Positions 1 through 8,977 of a stretch of DNA of 64,000 nt are shown piece by piece. Numbering within the stretch: position 1 is the first letter of the stretch; every line of letters starts with the position of its first letter. The DNA is taken from the NCBI GenBank assembly GCA_021324945.1, contig JAJPID010000047.1, positions 1 to 64,000 of the forward strand. The letters are read 5' to 3'. Source of the stretch: Lysobacterales bacterium. Lineage in GTDB: Bacteria; Pseudomonadota; Gammaproteobacteria; Xanthomonadales; Rhodanobacteraceae. Below the pieces are notes generated by a model. The model had not been told where the DNA came from and made no database searches. It was given only the letters and a program-made list of their open reading frames with translations. Position numbers and translations under genes: made by a program.

Positions 1-1955
1 GCGACCTGCGTGCCGTTCTGCGTGGTGATGATGTTGTTGTCGGCGGTGATCGTCGCGGTGGCGCCGGGTGCGACATTCGCCACGCTGCTGCCGTTGGCGA
101 TGCCGCTACCGGTGGCGCTGGTGGTCAGGTTCCAACCTTCACCGGCCAGTTGTTGCACGCCATAGAGCTGGCTGCCATTCACCGCGTCGGTGCTGGTGGC
201 GCTGACGGCGCCCGGCGCCACATTGGTGATCGTCACCGGCGCACCCGCGCCGGCGCCTCCGGTTGCGCCCAGGGTGATCTTGTTGCCGCCCGCTGCGTCA
301 TACTTCACCGCGACGTTGGCCGTGTTGTCGATGTTGCTGTTCAACTGTGACAGCGCCGCGCCGACCGTAGTCTCATTCGTCGGGCCGCTGACCGCGCCGA
401 CCACACTCACGGTATTGATCGGCGCGCTGAAGCCGCTGATCGTGCCGGTGGCGGAGTTGTAAGTTGTGCCATCGCCCAATGTGGAAGCGACGGATGTGCC
501 GAGATTGTCCGTCTGCGTGTCGAGATTGTTGATCGCGGTGGTGTTGGTCGCAATGTTCGCGGTATTCGTATTGACCTGCGTGCCGACCGCGTACAACTGC
601 GAGCCGTTGACCGCGTCGGTGCTGGTCTGCGAAATCGTGCCGGCGGCGACGTTCTGGATCTGACGTTCCTTTCCGGCTGCGCCGACAGAGACCACGCCGT
701 TGGTGTCGCTGGTCGCGGCAATTGTGCCGCCATTGATCGTGTACGGGCCCGTGGACGCCGCGCGAGTGCTGCTGCTTGCGCCAAGCGCCACATCGTCGGC
801 GGTCGCTCCCGCCGTTGCGCCGTCGCCGATGGCGACGCCAAAGTTCTTGCCGGCCGTCGCGCCGCGGCCTAACGCAATGGCGGACGTACCGGAGGCCACG
901 CTTTGACCGCCAATGGCTATGGCGTTCGCGCCCGAGGCATTGGCGCCTGCGGTGGCGTTGCCGCCCAGCGCCGTCGCGCCAGCACCGGTCGCTTGTGTGT
1001 AAGTGGCTGTGCTAGTACCGCCGGTGCCGATAGCGACAGCGTTGGTCTGGTTTGCCAATGCCGAAATGCCGAAGGCGATCGTCGTCGGCGCCGAGGCGCG
1101 CGAGTTCGGGCCAATCGCAAAGGCGGTGTCTGCGGTCGCCGCCGCGCCGGTACCCAGTGCGATCGAAGAGAAGCCGGTTGCATTGGCTTGTGCGCCAATG
1201 GCGACGTCGAAGACACCGTTCGGCGTGAACGTTCCGGTCGGGTTGGCGCCGTTGAATGTACCGCCAGCCATTGCCTGAGGACCGAATGCGACCGAGCCGT
1301 CGCCGGCCACGGGCGTGTGGTAAACGCCGGCAGCGATGGCCGTGCTGCCCGTCAGATCGGTATACAGCTGCGCGCCGGTCGCGGTTACCGATGTTCCATT
1401 GATGATCGCGGTGTAAGTAGCGTTCGCCACCTTGTCGAGGTCATCGCCACCGATCGCGATGGCCGAATTCCCGGCCGCTTGCGCGTTATTGCCCATGGCG
1501 GTTGACTGATCGCCGGTGGCTCCGACAAACGCGCCGATTGCGACCGACTGGTTGGTGATGCCGCCCGTCTTGCCAGCCTGCGCGCCGCCGCCCAGTGCGG
1601 TGGCCTGGTTACCGTAGGACGATGCGGCATTGCCTTCGGCAATCGCACCGGTGCCGTTTGAGATGGAGTTGTCGCCGATCGCGATTGCGCCATTGCCGGT
1701 GGCGCTCGCGTTGAAGCCGCACAGGATCGTGCCGGTCGCGGTGTTCGTGTAGGTGCAGTTTGCGGTTTGCGCAAACACGTGCGGCGCCCAACCCGTGCCG
1801 CACAACAACATCGCCGAAACCAATCCTTTCAGCGCCAACGGAGTGCCCGTACCGTGCCAGCCGGCACCTCCGCCGCCATGACTGCGCGCCAATTCAGACG
1901 CGACTTCGATCTGATTGCGCGAACGATTCCAAACCAGGCTGTAGATCTTGTTCAT
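1..1955 (-). CDS. Trimeric autotransporter adhesin (YadA/Hia-type), N-terminal part; C-terminus beyond left edge
   Basis: Surface adhesin of the type V-c secretion family. The protein begins MNKIYSLVWNRSRNQ, the extended signal peptide region typical of large autotransporters, followed by a hydrophobic segment and a likely signal peptidase site after VFA near residue 62. Residues about 75-400 are YadA-like head repeats, each with an AIAIG/VAIGxxA core spaced 14-20 residues. Two neck motifs of the form TSTDAVNGSQLY follow at about 442 and 585, with an Asn/Thr-rich coiled-coil stalk segment (VNTNTANIATNTTAINNL) after the first. At least 651 codons are visible and the frame is open at the window edge, so more stalk and the membrane anchor should lie to the left. 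The start ATG has a GGAGA ribosome-binding site 6-10 bases upstream. Family assignment is firm; the ligand is unknown. BamA, needed to insert such anchors, is encoded in this window. Confidence 0.93.
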   Translation of the reverse strand, partial: MNKIYSLVWNRSRNQIEVASELARSHGGGGAGWHGTGTPLALKGLVSAMLLCGTGWAPHVFAQTANCTYTNTATGTILCGFNASATGNGAIAIGDNSISNGTGAIAEGNAASSYGNQATALGGGAQAGKTGGITNQSVAIGAFVGATGDQSTAMGNNAQAAGNSAIAIGGDDLDKVANATYTAIINGTSVTATGAQLYTDLTGSTAIAAGVYHTPVAGDGSVAFGPQAMAGGTFNGANPTGTFTPNGVFDVAIGAQANATGFSSIALGTGAAATADTAFAIGPNSRASAPTTIAFGISALANQTNAVAIGTGGTSTATYTQATGAGATALGGNATAGANASGANAIAIGGQSVASGTSAIALGRGATAGKNFGVAIGDGATAGATADDVALGASSSTRAASTGPYTINGGTIAATSDTNGVVSVGAAGKERQIQNVAAGTISQTSTDAVNGSQLYAVGTQVNTNTANIATNTTAINNLDTQTDNLGTSVASTLGDGTTYNSATGTISGFSAPINTVSVVGAVSGPTNETTVGAALSQLNSNIDNTANVAVKYDAAGGNKITLGATGGAGAGAPVTITNVAPGAVSATSTDAVNGSQLYGVQQLAGEGWNLTTSATGSGIANGSSVANVAPGATATITADNNIITTQNGTQV

Positions 1956-2195
1956 TATCATCTCCGAAAAAAGGCCGCACGCTGCCGTCGAGCGGCGTGG
2001 CCGTTCGCGCAGGATTCGTTGGGGGATTACCCGCCGATGGACCCTCAGCAAAACGCGTACCAAAGTGCGACGCACGTCACGAAAACCGGTTTGATATTCA
2101 GTCCGGTTACACAACTTCACATTTGATTCGCTTGCGCGCGCAGGGCGGGGTCTTGGTCGCGATTGCAGGGAAGTTGGCTGAGGGATAATCGCGCG

Positions 2196-2765
2196 ATGTT
2201 GTACTTGGCCTCGCAATCGCCGCGCAGAAAACAATTGCTGGAACAACTCGGCGTGGCGTTCGAGCTGTTGCACGTTGGGGTGCCGGAGGTCCGTGCGGCG
2301 GGTGAAACGCCAGAGGACTACGTCAATCGTGTCGCGCGGGCGAAGGCGATGGCGGGTCTGGATTCGATCCGCGCGCGCGATCCGAATGCGCTCGTGCTCG
2401 GCGCCGACACGGAAGTGGTGCTCGACGATCGCGTGTTCGGCAAGCCGCGCGATATCGAAGACGCTATGGAAATGTTGCGTGCACTGTCGGGACGCACGCA
2501 TCGCGTGATCTCGGTCGTGTGGTGCGTGGCAAGCGGGCGCAAGGAGGCCTCGGCGCGCAGCATTTCCGAAGTGCGTTTCGCGATATTGTCCAATCGCGAA
2601 GTCGAAAATTACGTCGTTACAGGCGAGCCGTCAGGCAAGGCCGGCGCGTATGCGATACAGGGCCGCGGCGCGGCTTTCGTCGAGCATCTCTCCGGCAGCT
2701 ACTCCGGCGTGATGGGTTTGCCGCTGTTCGAGACAGCACAGCTGTTGCGGCAATTCGGGGCTTGA
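2196..2765 (+). CDS. maf: Maf-family nucleotide pyrophosphatase (YhdE-like)
   Basis: House-cleaning nucleoside triphosphate pyrophosphatase of 189 residues, expected to hydrolyse dTTP/UTP and modified pyrimidine nucleotides in the cytoplasm. The N-terminus LYLASQSPRRKQLL is the Maf signature, and GADTEV, GKPRD and the late GSYSGVMGLPL block are present, so the fold is complete. The start is set at the ATG preceding LYLASQS, with GAGGG about 11 bases upstream; a longer frame adds 11 residues that match nothing in the family. It is the first gene of the maf-rng-yhdP-tldD series conserved in gammaproteobacteria, and is separated from rng by about 200 bases that carry a possible promoter. Confidence 0.93.
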   Translation: MLYLASQSPRRKQLLEQLGVAFELLHVGVPEVRAAGETPEDYVNRVARAKAMAGLDSIRARDPNALVLGADTEVVLDDRVFGKPRDIEDAMEMLRALSGRTHRVISVVWCVASGRKEASARSISEVRFAILSNREVENYVVTGEPSGKAGAYAIQGRGAAFVEHLSGSYSGVMGLPLFETAQLLRQFGA

Positions 2766-2913
2766 TTTGCACGTGCAGCCGAAGTCGCCATCGTTCGCAA
2801 AGAGCTCCGTGACCGGGAGTTCCTTGGCCTGCTTCGGCTGATCACAGAAAAGCTTGTGAAGCTGCGCATCGATGAATGCGCGGCGATCAGGGAGGCTCCT
2901 CTCAATTCGAACA

Positions 2914-2943
2914 TCGACAGGTTCAGCCGCGGCGGGCTATAAC
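2914..2943 (+). promoter_or_regulatory. Possible sigma-70 promoter for rng
   Basis: TCGACA and TATAAC hexamers separated by 18 bases lie about 30 bases upstream of the rng start codon. This is a pattern match only. The rest of the 2766-2972 interval shows no convincing gene. Confidence 0.35.
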
Positions 2944-2972
2944 GCGTCTCTGACTTGGCGGCCGGCCTGCGC

Positions 2973-4496
2973 ATGAGCGAGGAAATCCTGATCAACGTCA
3001 CGCCGCGTGAAACCCGCGTGGGTGTGGTCGAGAACGGCATGTTGCAGGAAGTGCACGTGGAGCGGGCTGGCCGGCGCGGTTACGTGGGAAATATCTATTG
3101 CGGCCGTGTGCAGCGAGTGATGCCGGGCATGCAAGCCGCGTTCGTCGAGATCGGCCTGGGTCGCGCGGCGTTCCTGCACGCCTCCGACATCGTGCGAGCG
3201 CCGCCGGTTCTCACAGCGGAAGAAAGCGAGGCGAACGGCGCATCGCTCAACGGCAATGGTGTGCCGGCAAACGGCGGCGCCGTCCCCCACACTCCGCCGA
3301 TCGGCGAACTGGTGCATGAAGGGCAACGCATCATCGTGCAGGTGATCAAGGATCCGATCGGCGGCAAGGGCGCTCGGCTGTCAGCGCAGCTGTCGATTCC
3401 CTCGCGCTATCTAGTGTTGTTGCCGCACACGCAACTCTACGGTGTCTCCATCCGCATCGAAGACGAAGCCGAGCGTGTGCGTCTCAAGGAATTGCTGGTG
3501 CGCTTGTCCGGTGGCGACGCCTGCGGCTACATCGCTCGCACCAATGCCGAGGGCGAGGATGAAGGCGCACTGGCCGAGGACATCGCCTACGTGCGCAAGG
3601 TCTGGGCGGCGGTGCAGGAGAGCATCGTGCACGCGGAGCCCGGCACATGCGTGTACGAGGAGCCGTCGTTGCCCTTGCGCGTGCTGCGCGATCTGATGCA
3701 CGACGACATAGAGAAGGTGCGAGTGGATTCGCGCGAGACGTATCAGCGCACACTGGAATTCGCGCAGCGTTTCATGCCGCATCTTTCCGATCGCATCGAG
3801 CATTATTCCGGCGAGCGGCCGATCTTCGATCTTTACAGCGTCGAGGACGAGATCGGAAAGGCGTTGCGCAAGGAAGTGCCGCTGAAATCCGGCGGGCACC
3901 TGGTGATCGACCAAACCGAGGCGATGACCACCATTGACGTCAACACTGGCGCGTATCTCGGCACGCGCAATCTCGAGGAGACGGTGTTCCGCACCAATCT
4001 GGAAGCCGCGCAGGCCGCGGCGCGGCAACTGCGGCTGCGCAACCTCGGCGGCATCATCATCATCGACTTCATCGACATGCTGGACGCGGAGCATCGTCGC
4101 CAGGTCCTGCGCACGCTGGAGAAATCGCTGGCCAAGGATCACGCGCGCACCACGGTTTATGAGATGTCGCCGCTGGGGCTGGTCGAGATGACACGCAAGC
4201 GCACCACCGAGAGTCTGGAGCGGCAGTTGTGCGAACCCTGCCCGGCGTGCGCGGGTCGCGGCAAGATCAAGACGACGGAAACCGTGTCGTACGAAATCTT
4301 CCGCGAGATCACGCGTGCGGTGCGGCAATTCGAAGCGGAGAAGTTGTTGGTGCTGGCGAACCCCCGTGTAGTCGCGCGCATTCTGGAAGAAGATTCCGCC
4401 GCGGTCAGCGAATTGGAAGCCTTCATCGGCAAGACCATCCGCTTTCAGCCGGAGGAGCAGTACGCGCAGGAGCAGTTTGATGTTGTGTTGTTGTGA
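2973..4496 (+). CDS. rng: Ribonuclease G
   Basis: Endoribonuclease of the RNase E/G family, 507 residues, which matures the 5' end of 16S rRNA and cleaves selected mRNAs. The S1 domain (about residues 35-125) contains a small Asn/Gly/Pro-rich insertion near residues 87-108 compared with the E. coli protein. The DNase I-like catalytic region carries both metal-binding Asp motifs, TIDVNTGAYLG (about 320) and IDFIDML (about 363). The Zn-link is CEPCPACAGRG (about 417-427). There is no long C-terminal degradosome scaffold, which separates RNase G from RNase E. The ATG beginning MSEEILIN matches the family N-terminus; an in-frame TTG six codons upstream is less likely. The end, EQFDVVLL, matches E. 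coli RNase G. Confidence 0.96.
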   Translation: MSEEILINVTPRETRVGVVENGMLQEVHVERAGRRGYVGNIYCGRVQRVMPGMQAAFVEIGLGRAAFLHASDIVRAPPVLTAEESEANGASLNGNGVPANGGAVPHTPPIGELVHEGQRIIVQVIKDPIGGKGARLSAQLSIPSRYLVLLPHTQLYGVSIRIEDEAERVRLKELLVRLSGGDACGYIARTNAEGEDEGALAEDIAYVRKVWAAVQESIVHAEPGTCVYEEPSLPLRVLRDLMHDDIEKVRVDSRETYQRTLEFAQRFMPHLSDRIEHYSGERPIFDLYSVEDEIGKALRKEVPLKSGGHLVIDQTEAMTTIDVNTGAYLGTRNLEETVFRTNLEAAQAAARQLRLRNLGGIIIIDFIDMLDAEHRRQVLRTLEKSLAKDHARTTVYEMSPLGLVEMTRKRTTESLERQLCEPCPACAGRGKIKTTETVSYEIFREITRAVRQFEAEKLLVLANPRVVARILEEDSAAVSELEAFIGKTIRFQPEEQYAQEQFDVVLL

Positions 4497-4524
4497 TCCT
4501 TACAACGCAACGAGCTTTCCATTT

Positions 4525-4668
4525 CCCCCGCTTGCGGGGGGAGGTGCCGAAAGCGAGTGTAGAAAAGCTTTGCCGCGCCACGATCACTTGAGTTTGCAAG
4601 TGACAAGCGGATTGAATGGCCGGGCGAACTCAAGTGGTGAAGCACTCTCTCCCGCAAGCGGGAGAGAG
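4525..4668. repeat. REP-like inverted pair between rng and yhdP
   Basis: Two short palindromes in opposite orientation bound this gap. The left is CCCCCGC-TT-GCGGGGG (4525-4540). The right is CTCTCTCCCGC-AA-GCGGGAGAGAG (4645-4668), an 11-bp perfect stem. Their cores (CGCTTGCG and CGCAAGCG) are reverse complements, as in paired REP/BIME elements. A related hairpin lies at 36018-36043. Between them CACTTGAGTT and AACTCAAGTG are also inverted. It could fold in the rng-yhdP transcript. Confidence 0.7.
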
Positions 4669-4682
4669 GGAGTAATCGAGGC

Positions 4683-7600
4683 ATGAACTCCTGGCGCCAC
4701 CGCCTGCGCCGCGCACGCTTCTTCATCGGCGCGCTGATCGCAGGTGCGCTGATCGCCGCGGCGGTGGCGATGGGATTGATGCAATTGCTGCTGCCGCTGG
4801 CGGCACGATATCCGGATCGGCTGGCCGCGATTCTTTCCGAACGTCTGCACCGGCCCGTGCATTTCGAATCAGTGCAGGGGCAATGGCAACCCTCTGGTCC
4901 GCTGCTCTCCGTGCACGGGCTGACGCTGGGCGCTGCCTATCCCGGTGGCGAGACGCTGAGTTTGCCCAAAGCAGCGATTAAATTCGATCTCGGCGCGTGG
5001 CTGAAGCCCGCGCATCGCTGGGTGACGTTGCGGCTCACCGGCGTCGAACTGCGGATGGAGCACGATGCGAATGGCTGGCGCGTGCTCGGTCTTTCCAATC
5101 CGAACGACAAGCAGCAGGCACCGCTGCAATCCTTGCCCGTCGATCTGGATCTGCATGCGCTGCAGGTGACGATCGTGGATGTGCCGAACCAGCGCACCTA
5201 CGTGCTTTCGACGCCGCATTTACGTGTGGTCAACAGCGGCGGCGCACTGCGTTTCGCGGGCAACGTGGTGCGGCAGGGGGCGCCGCAGCCGATCACGGTG
5301 ATCGGCCGTTTCGATCCGCAAAAGCAGGATGCCGACCTCTACATCGCAGGGCACGAATTGGATTTCGCCGCGATGGCACGGGATGTCGATCTGCAAGGTT
5401 ATTTCGTGCGCAGCGGCCGCGGCGATCTGGAGTTGTGGGGCAGCTGGCGCGGCAATCGTCTCGAAAGCGCCGCGGCGAAGTTCGATCTGAGCGGGCTGGA
5501 CGCGACCGCGCCGGGCGGACCGCACATGCAGTTGCCCACGTTTTCCGGCGTGCTCGGTTTGCATCGCATCGCCGACGGTTATGAATTGCACTACCGCACA
5601 GCGGGCAAATCCCACGCCGACATAGACGGTGCCGGGGGCGCGTTGCTGCGGCTGCGCGTGCAGTCGGGCGGCCTGCGCAGCATCACCCTGGCAGCGCGCG
5701 ATATCGATCTCGTGCCGGTGCTCTCATTGGTGGCGATGCTTCCGCAAACGCCCCCCGCGCTCGGCAAATGGATCTCCGCTGCGCGTCCGCACGGGCGCAT
5801 AGAATCCGCCGCGGTACGTTGGGACAGCGGCGGCAAATACGCGCTGGCAGCGCGTCTGCAGGGAATCGGCGCGGCGCCCGAAGCGGACATGCCCGGCGCC
5901 GATCCCTTCGATGCGATCGTGCGCGGCGACGACGAGGCCTTGTCGATCGAGATCCCGCAGCAGGCATTCACGCTGCGGATGCCGCGCGTGTTCCGCTGGC
6001 CATTTGTTCTGAAGCGTTTCGGGGGAACGCTGGTGGTGTGGCGCGACGAAGTCGGTCGCCACGTGGGCACCGACGGCATCGTTTTCGACAACGATGAAGT
6101 TGGCGGCGAAGGCCGTGGCGAAGTGGTACTGCCCGATGGCGGCGGCAAACCGTTTCTCGATATCTATGCGGTCGCCACGCACGGCAAAGTTTCGGCGACG
6201 AAACTCTTTCTGCCGCTGACGATTCCGCCTCCGACCATGCAATGGCTGGATCGCGGATTGGTGTCTGGCCAATTGAACTGGGGCCGTCTCGCGCTACGCG
6301 GCGATCTCGCCGACTGGCCATTCGTCAATCACAAGGGCCGTTTCGATGCGATGGGGCAGGTGAGCGACGCTGTGCTCGATTACGGCCCCGAATGGCCGCA
6401 AGCGGAACAGATCGATGCGACCGCGGAGTTCGTCGACAACTCGATGATCGTGGAAGCGACGCACGCGCAGACGTTGGACAATACTGTGACGCAAGCGGTA
6501 GCGACCATTCCCGATCTCGGCAATGGCGTGTTGACATTGGCTGCGCAAGGCGCGGGCACCGGAACTTCGCTGCTGGATTTCGTGCGGGGCAGTCCGGTCG
6601 GGCACGACCTTGCATCCACGCTTTCCGCGCTGAAAGTCGGCGGCAACGGCAAGCTCGCCTTCACGCTGGTACTGCCGTTCGACAAACCGCAGAACTTCAG
6701 CCTGGCCGGCAATCTGCAATTGAGCGATGCCAACGTGGTGGCGAAGCAGTGGAATCTCGCGCTGCAGGGTGTCACTGGCGCGCTGCTGTTCGATCAGAAA
6801 GGTTTTCGCGCACCGGATTTGAAAACGAAGTGGCACGACGCGCCCGCGACGTTGTCGATCGCGCTGGGCGCGGACGTCGGCGATCCGTCGAAGCAATTGA
6901 GCGCCGCATTGTCCGGCACATTCACGCCGCAGGCGATGCTTTCCGATTATCCCGATCTTGCAGCACTGGCGAAGATCGCGCGCGGCACGGCGAATTTCCG
7001 CATCGGTTTCGATATCGCTGCGCAAGGCAGCGCCTCGAACGCGCCCAAGACTTTGCGCGTGCAATCCGATCTGCGCGGCGTCTCGCTGGACTTGCCGGCG
7101 CCGCTGGACAAGCCGGCTGCCGCGGCGTTGCCGATGGATCTGCAGCTGGGCATGCCTTTCGAAGGTGCGGAAATCGATCTCGCGCTGGGCGACGTGCTGC
7201 GCGCGCGAGGGCGCCTGCCGGATGCGGCTGCGCGCAAACCGGCCTCGTTGACGGTTGCATTTGGAAGCGTGATGCCCGCAACGATTCCCACCAGCGGCAT
7301 GATCGTCGGCGGACACGCGGCGACTCTCGACCTCGCCGGCTGGGCGCAACTCGCCACAAGCGGATCGAACGCGGCGCAATCCGGCGCGGCCGCGGCGGTG
7401 AGCGGATTGCCCACGTTGAACGATGCGCAAGTCAGCACGGATGATGCCCTGGCGTTCGGGAATCATCTCGGCGCGATGTCGCTGCATCTTGCGACGCAAG
7501 CCGACGCGCGTCGGATCACGTTTGACGGCACCACGCTCGCGGGCACGCTCGATTTGCCGACGGCCAACTTGGTGCAACGCGGTATCACTGCACAATTGCA

Positions 7601-8564
7601 ACGCCTGTACTGGCCCGAATCGCCGCCGCCAAAGAATGAAACGCAAACGCAAGGCGCTCCGCAGCCAGATGCGTTGAGCGGCATCGCGCCCTCGTCGTTG
7701 CCGCCGTTGCATCTTGCTGTGGCCGATTTGCGGCTGGGGAATTCCCGGTTGGGCGAAGCACATTTCGAAAGCACGCCGACATCCGCCGGCATGCGCGTGT
7801 CGCGCATGGACATGCAATCGAAGGACGTGCGCATCCGTGCGCAGGGCGACTGGAACGGCACCGCGCAAGCCAGCCGCTCGCAATTCACGATCGATCTCGC
7901 CTCCGACAATCTCGGCCGAATGCTCGATGCATTTGGTTATGGCGGACTGATTTCCGGCGGACAAAACACGCACGCGGTAATCGCCGGCTCATGGCCCCGC
8001 GCACCGAGCGCGTTTTCGCTCGCCAATCTAGACGGCACCATGAAAGTGAGAGTGGGCGAAGGCCGCATTCTCGACGTGCAGCCGGGCATGGGCCGCCTGA
8101 TCGGATTGTTCTCGCTCACGCAATTGCCGCGACGGCTGACGCTGGATTTCGGCGACGTCTACAAGTCCGGCTTCGGTTTTAATTCCATCAGCGGCACGTT
8201 CAAACTCGCCGAAGGCAACGCCAACACCGACGATCTGGAAATCAAGGGTCCGGCCGCCGACATCCGCATGCGCGGCCGCACCGGTCTGCGCGCACACGAT
8301 TATGATCAGATCGTCGATGTCACCCCGCACACCGGCGGCGCCCTCGCTGTGGTGGGCGCTGTGGTGGGCGGCCCGATCGGCGCTGCAGCCGGACTGGCGC
8401 TGAGCAAGGGCGTCAACAGCGCCGCACATGCGCGTTACAGCATCACCGGGAGCTGGACCAAACCAGTGATCACGACGATTTCGAAAACCGTGTCTAAGGA
8501 AGCGCCACCCGCGGCTGCGCAATCCGGCGCTGCGCAGCCGGGCAAGGCGGGTTCGGGCGGCTGA
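4683..8564 (+). CDS. yhdP: YhdP family AsmA-like lipid-transfer protein
   Basis: Large envelope protein of 1293 residues. One N-terminal membrane segment (about residues 11-33) is followed by a long periplasmic region of DUF3971/AsmA-like repeats, and the C-terminus carries the AsmA C-terminal type block (DLEIKGPAADIRMRGRTGL) and a Gly/Ala-rich hydrophobic stretch. In E. coli YhdP is one of the AsmA-like proteins that move phospholipid between inner and outer membrane; that role is inferred here from homology and position. Length is close to E. coli YhdP (about 1266). It follows rng, as in E. coli, and precedes the YciI-like gene and tldD. The ATG has GGGAG upstream and overlaps nothing. Confidence 0.93.
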   Translation: MNSWRHRLRRARFFIGALIAGALIAAAVAMGLMQLLLPLAARYPDRLAAILSERLHRPVHFESVQGQWQPSGPLLSVHGLTLGAAYPGGETLSLPKAAIKFDLGAWLKPAHRWVTLRLTGVELRMEHDANGWRVLGLSNPNDKQQAPLQSLPVDLDLHALQVTIVDVPNQRTYVLSTPHLRVVNSGGALRFAGNVVRQGAPQPITVIGRFDPQKQDADLYIAGHELDFAAMARDVDLQGYFVRSGRGDLELWGSWRGNRLESAAAKFDLSGLDATAPGGPHMQLPTFSGVLGLHRIADGYELHYRTAGKSHADIDGAGGALLRLRVQSGGLRSITLAARDIDLVPVLSLVAMLPQTPPALGKWISAARPHGRIESAAVRWDSGGKYALAARLQGIGAAPEADMPGADPFDAIVRGDDEALSIEIPQQAFTLRMPRVFRWPFVLKRFGGTLVVWRDEVGRHVGTDGIVFDNDEVGGEGRGEVVLPDGGGKPFLDIYAVATHGKVSATKLFLPLTIPPPTMQWLDRGLVSGQLNWGRLALRGDLADWPFVNHKGRFDAMGQVSDAVLDYGPEWPQAEQIDATAEFVDNSMIVEATHAQTLDNTVTQAVATIPDLGNGVLTLAAQGAGTGTSLLDFVRGSPVGHDLASTLSALKVGGNGKLAFTLVLPFDKPQNFSLAGNLQLSDANVVAKQWNLALQGVTGALLFDQKGFRAPDLKTKWHDAPATLSIALGADVGDPSKQLSAALSGTFTPQAMLSDYPDLAALAKIARGTANFRIGFDIAAQGSASNAPKTLRVQSDLRGVSLDLPAPLDKPAAAALPMDLQLGMPFEGAEIDLALGDVLRARGRLPDAAARKPASLTVAFGSVMPATIPTSGMIVGGHAATLDLAGWAQLATSGSNAAQSGAAAAVSGLPTLNDAQVSTDDALAFGNHLGAMSLHLATQADARRITFDGTTLAGTLDLPTANLVQRGITAQLQRLYWPESPPPKNETQTQGAPQPDALSGIAPSSLPPLHLAVADLRLGNSRLGEAHFESTPTSAGMRVSRMDMQSKDVRIRAQGDWNGTAQASRSQFTIDLASDNLGRMLDAFGYGGLISGGQNTHAVIAGSWPRAPSAFSLANLDGTMKVRVGEGRILDVQPGMGRLIGLFSLTQLPRRLTLDFGDVYKSGFGFNSISGTFKLAEGNANTDDLEIKGPAADIRMRGRTGLRAHDYDQIVDVTPHTGGALAVVGAVVGGPIGAAAGLALSKGVNSAAHARYSITGSWTKPVITTISKTVSKEAPPAAAQSGAAQPGKAGSGG

Positions 8565-8600
8565 CACTGCTACGCTTGCGCCGGCGAACCGGAGGGTGTC

Positions 8601-8906
8601 ATGCATTTTTTCTACAAGCTCCTTCCGCCACGCGCTACTTTCGCTGTTGACATGACTCCGGAAGAGGCCGCGGTTATGGGCCAGCACGTGGCGTACTGGA
8701 AAGGACTGATCGACGACGGTTTGAAGGTATTCGCGCTCGGTCCTGTCGGCGATCCGAAAGGTGTCTTCGGCATCGCCGTAATCGAAGTCGAAACCGAAGC
8801 AGCAGCGCACGAGCTGGGGCACAACGATCCCGCAATCAGCCGGACCGAATATGGGTTCCGCTATGAATTGCACCCGATGCCGCGCGGGGTTATGCACAGT
8901 CCTTGA
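8601..8906 (+). CDS. YciI-like (YCII-related domain) protein
   Basis: Small cytoplasmic protein of 101 residues with the YCII-related ferredoxin-like fold: an N-terminal strand MHFFYKLLPP, the block HVAYWKGLIDDGLKVFALGPVGD typical of YciI proteins, and a terminal strand ending FRYELHPMPRGV. Family members are mostly of unknown biochemical role; some are hydrolase or dioxygenase-like. A GGAGG ribosome-binding site lies 5 bases before the ATG. It sits between yhdP and tldD, where several gammaproteobacteria have a nitrilase-family gene, so it may be a lineage-specific replacement; no functional link to TldD is shown. Confidence 0.8.
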   Translation: MHFFYKLLPPRATFAVDMTPEEAAVMGQHVAYWKGLIDDGLKVFALGPVGDPKGVFGIAVIEVETEAAAHELGHNDPAISRTEYGFRYELHPMPRGVMHSP

Positions 8907-8977
8907 AGCTGCTCCGAGCTTGCGATTCGGACCCTGCGCCCTTACTTTGAAGGGTTAGCAGTCTCGAAATCGCCTCG

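Noticed and set aside
3411-4328. Long minus-strand frame opposite rng
   Set aside because: Gln/His/Arg-rich shadow of a GC-rich gene; no family resemblance and the plus strand encodes an intact RNase G.
6294-7973. 559-codon minus-strand frame opposite yhdP
   Set aside because: Arg/Gln-rich composition with no motif; explained as the antisense of yhdP.
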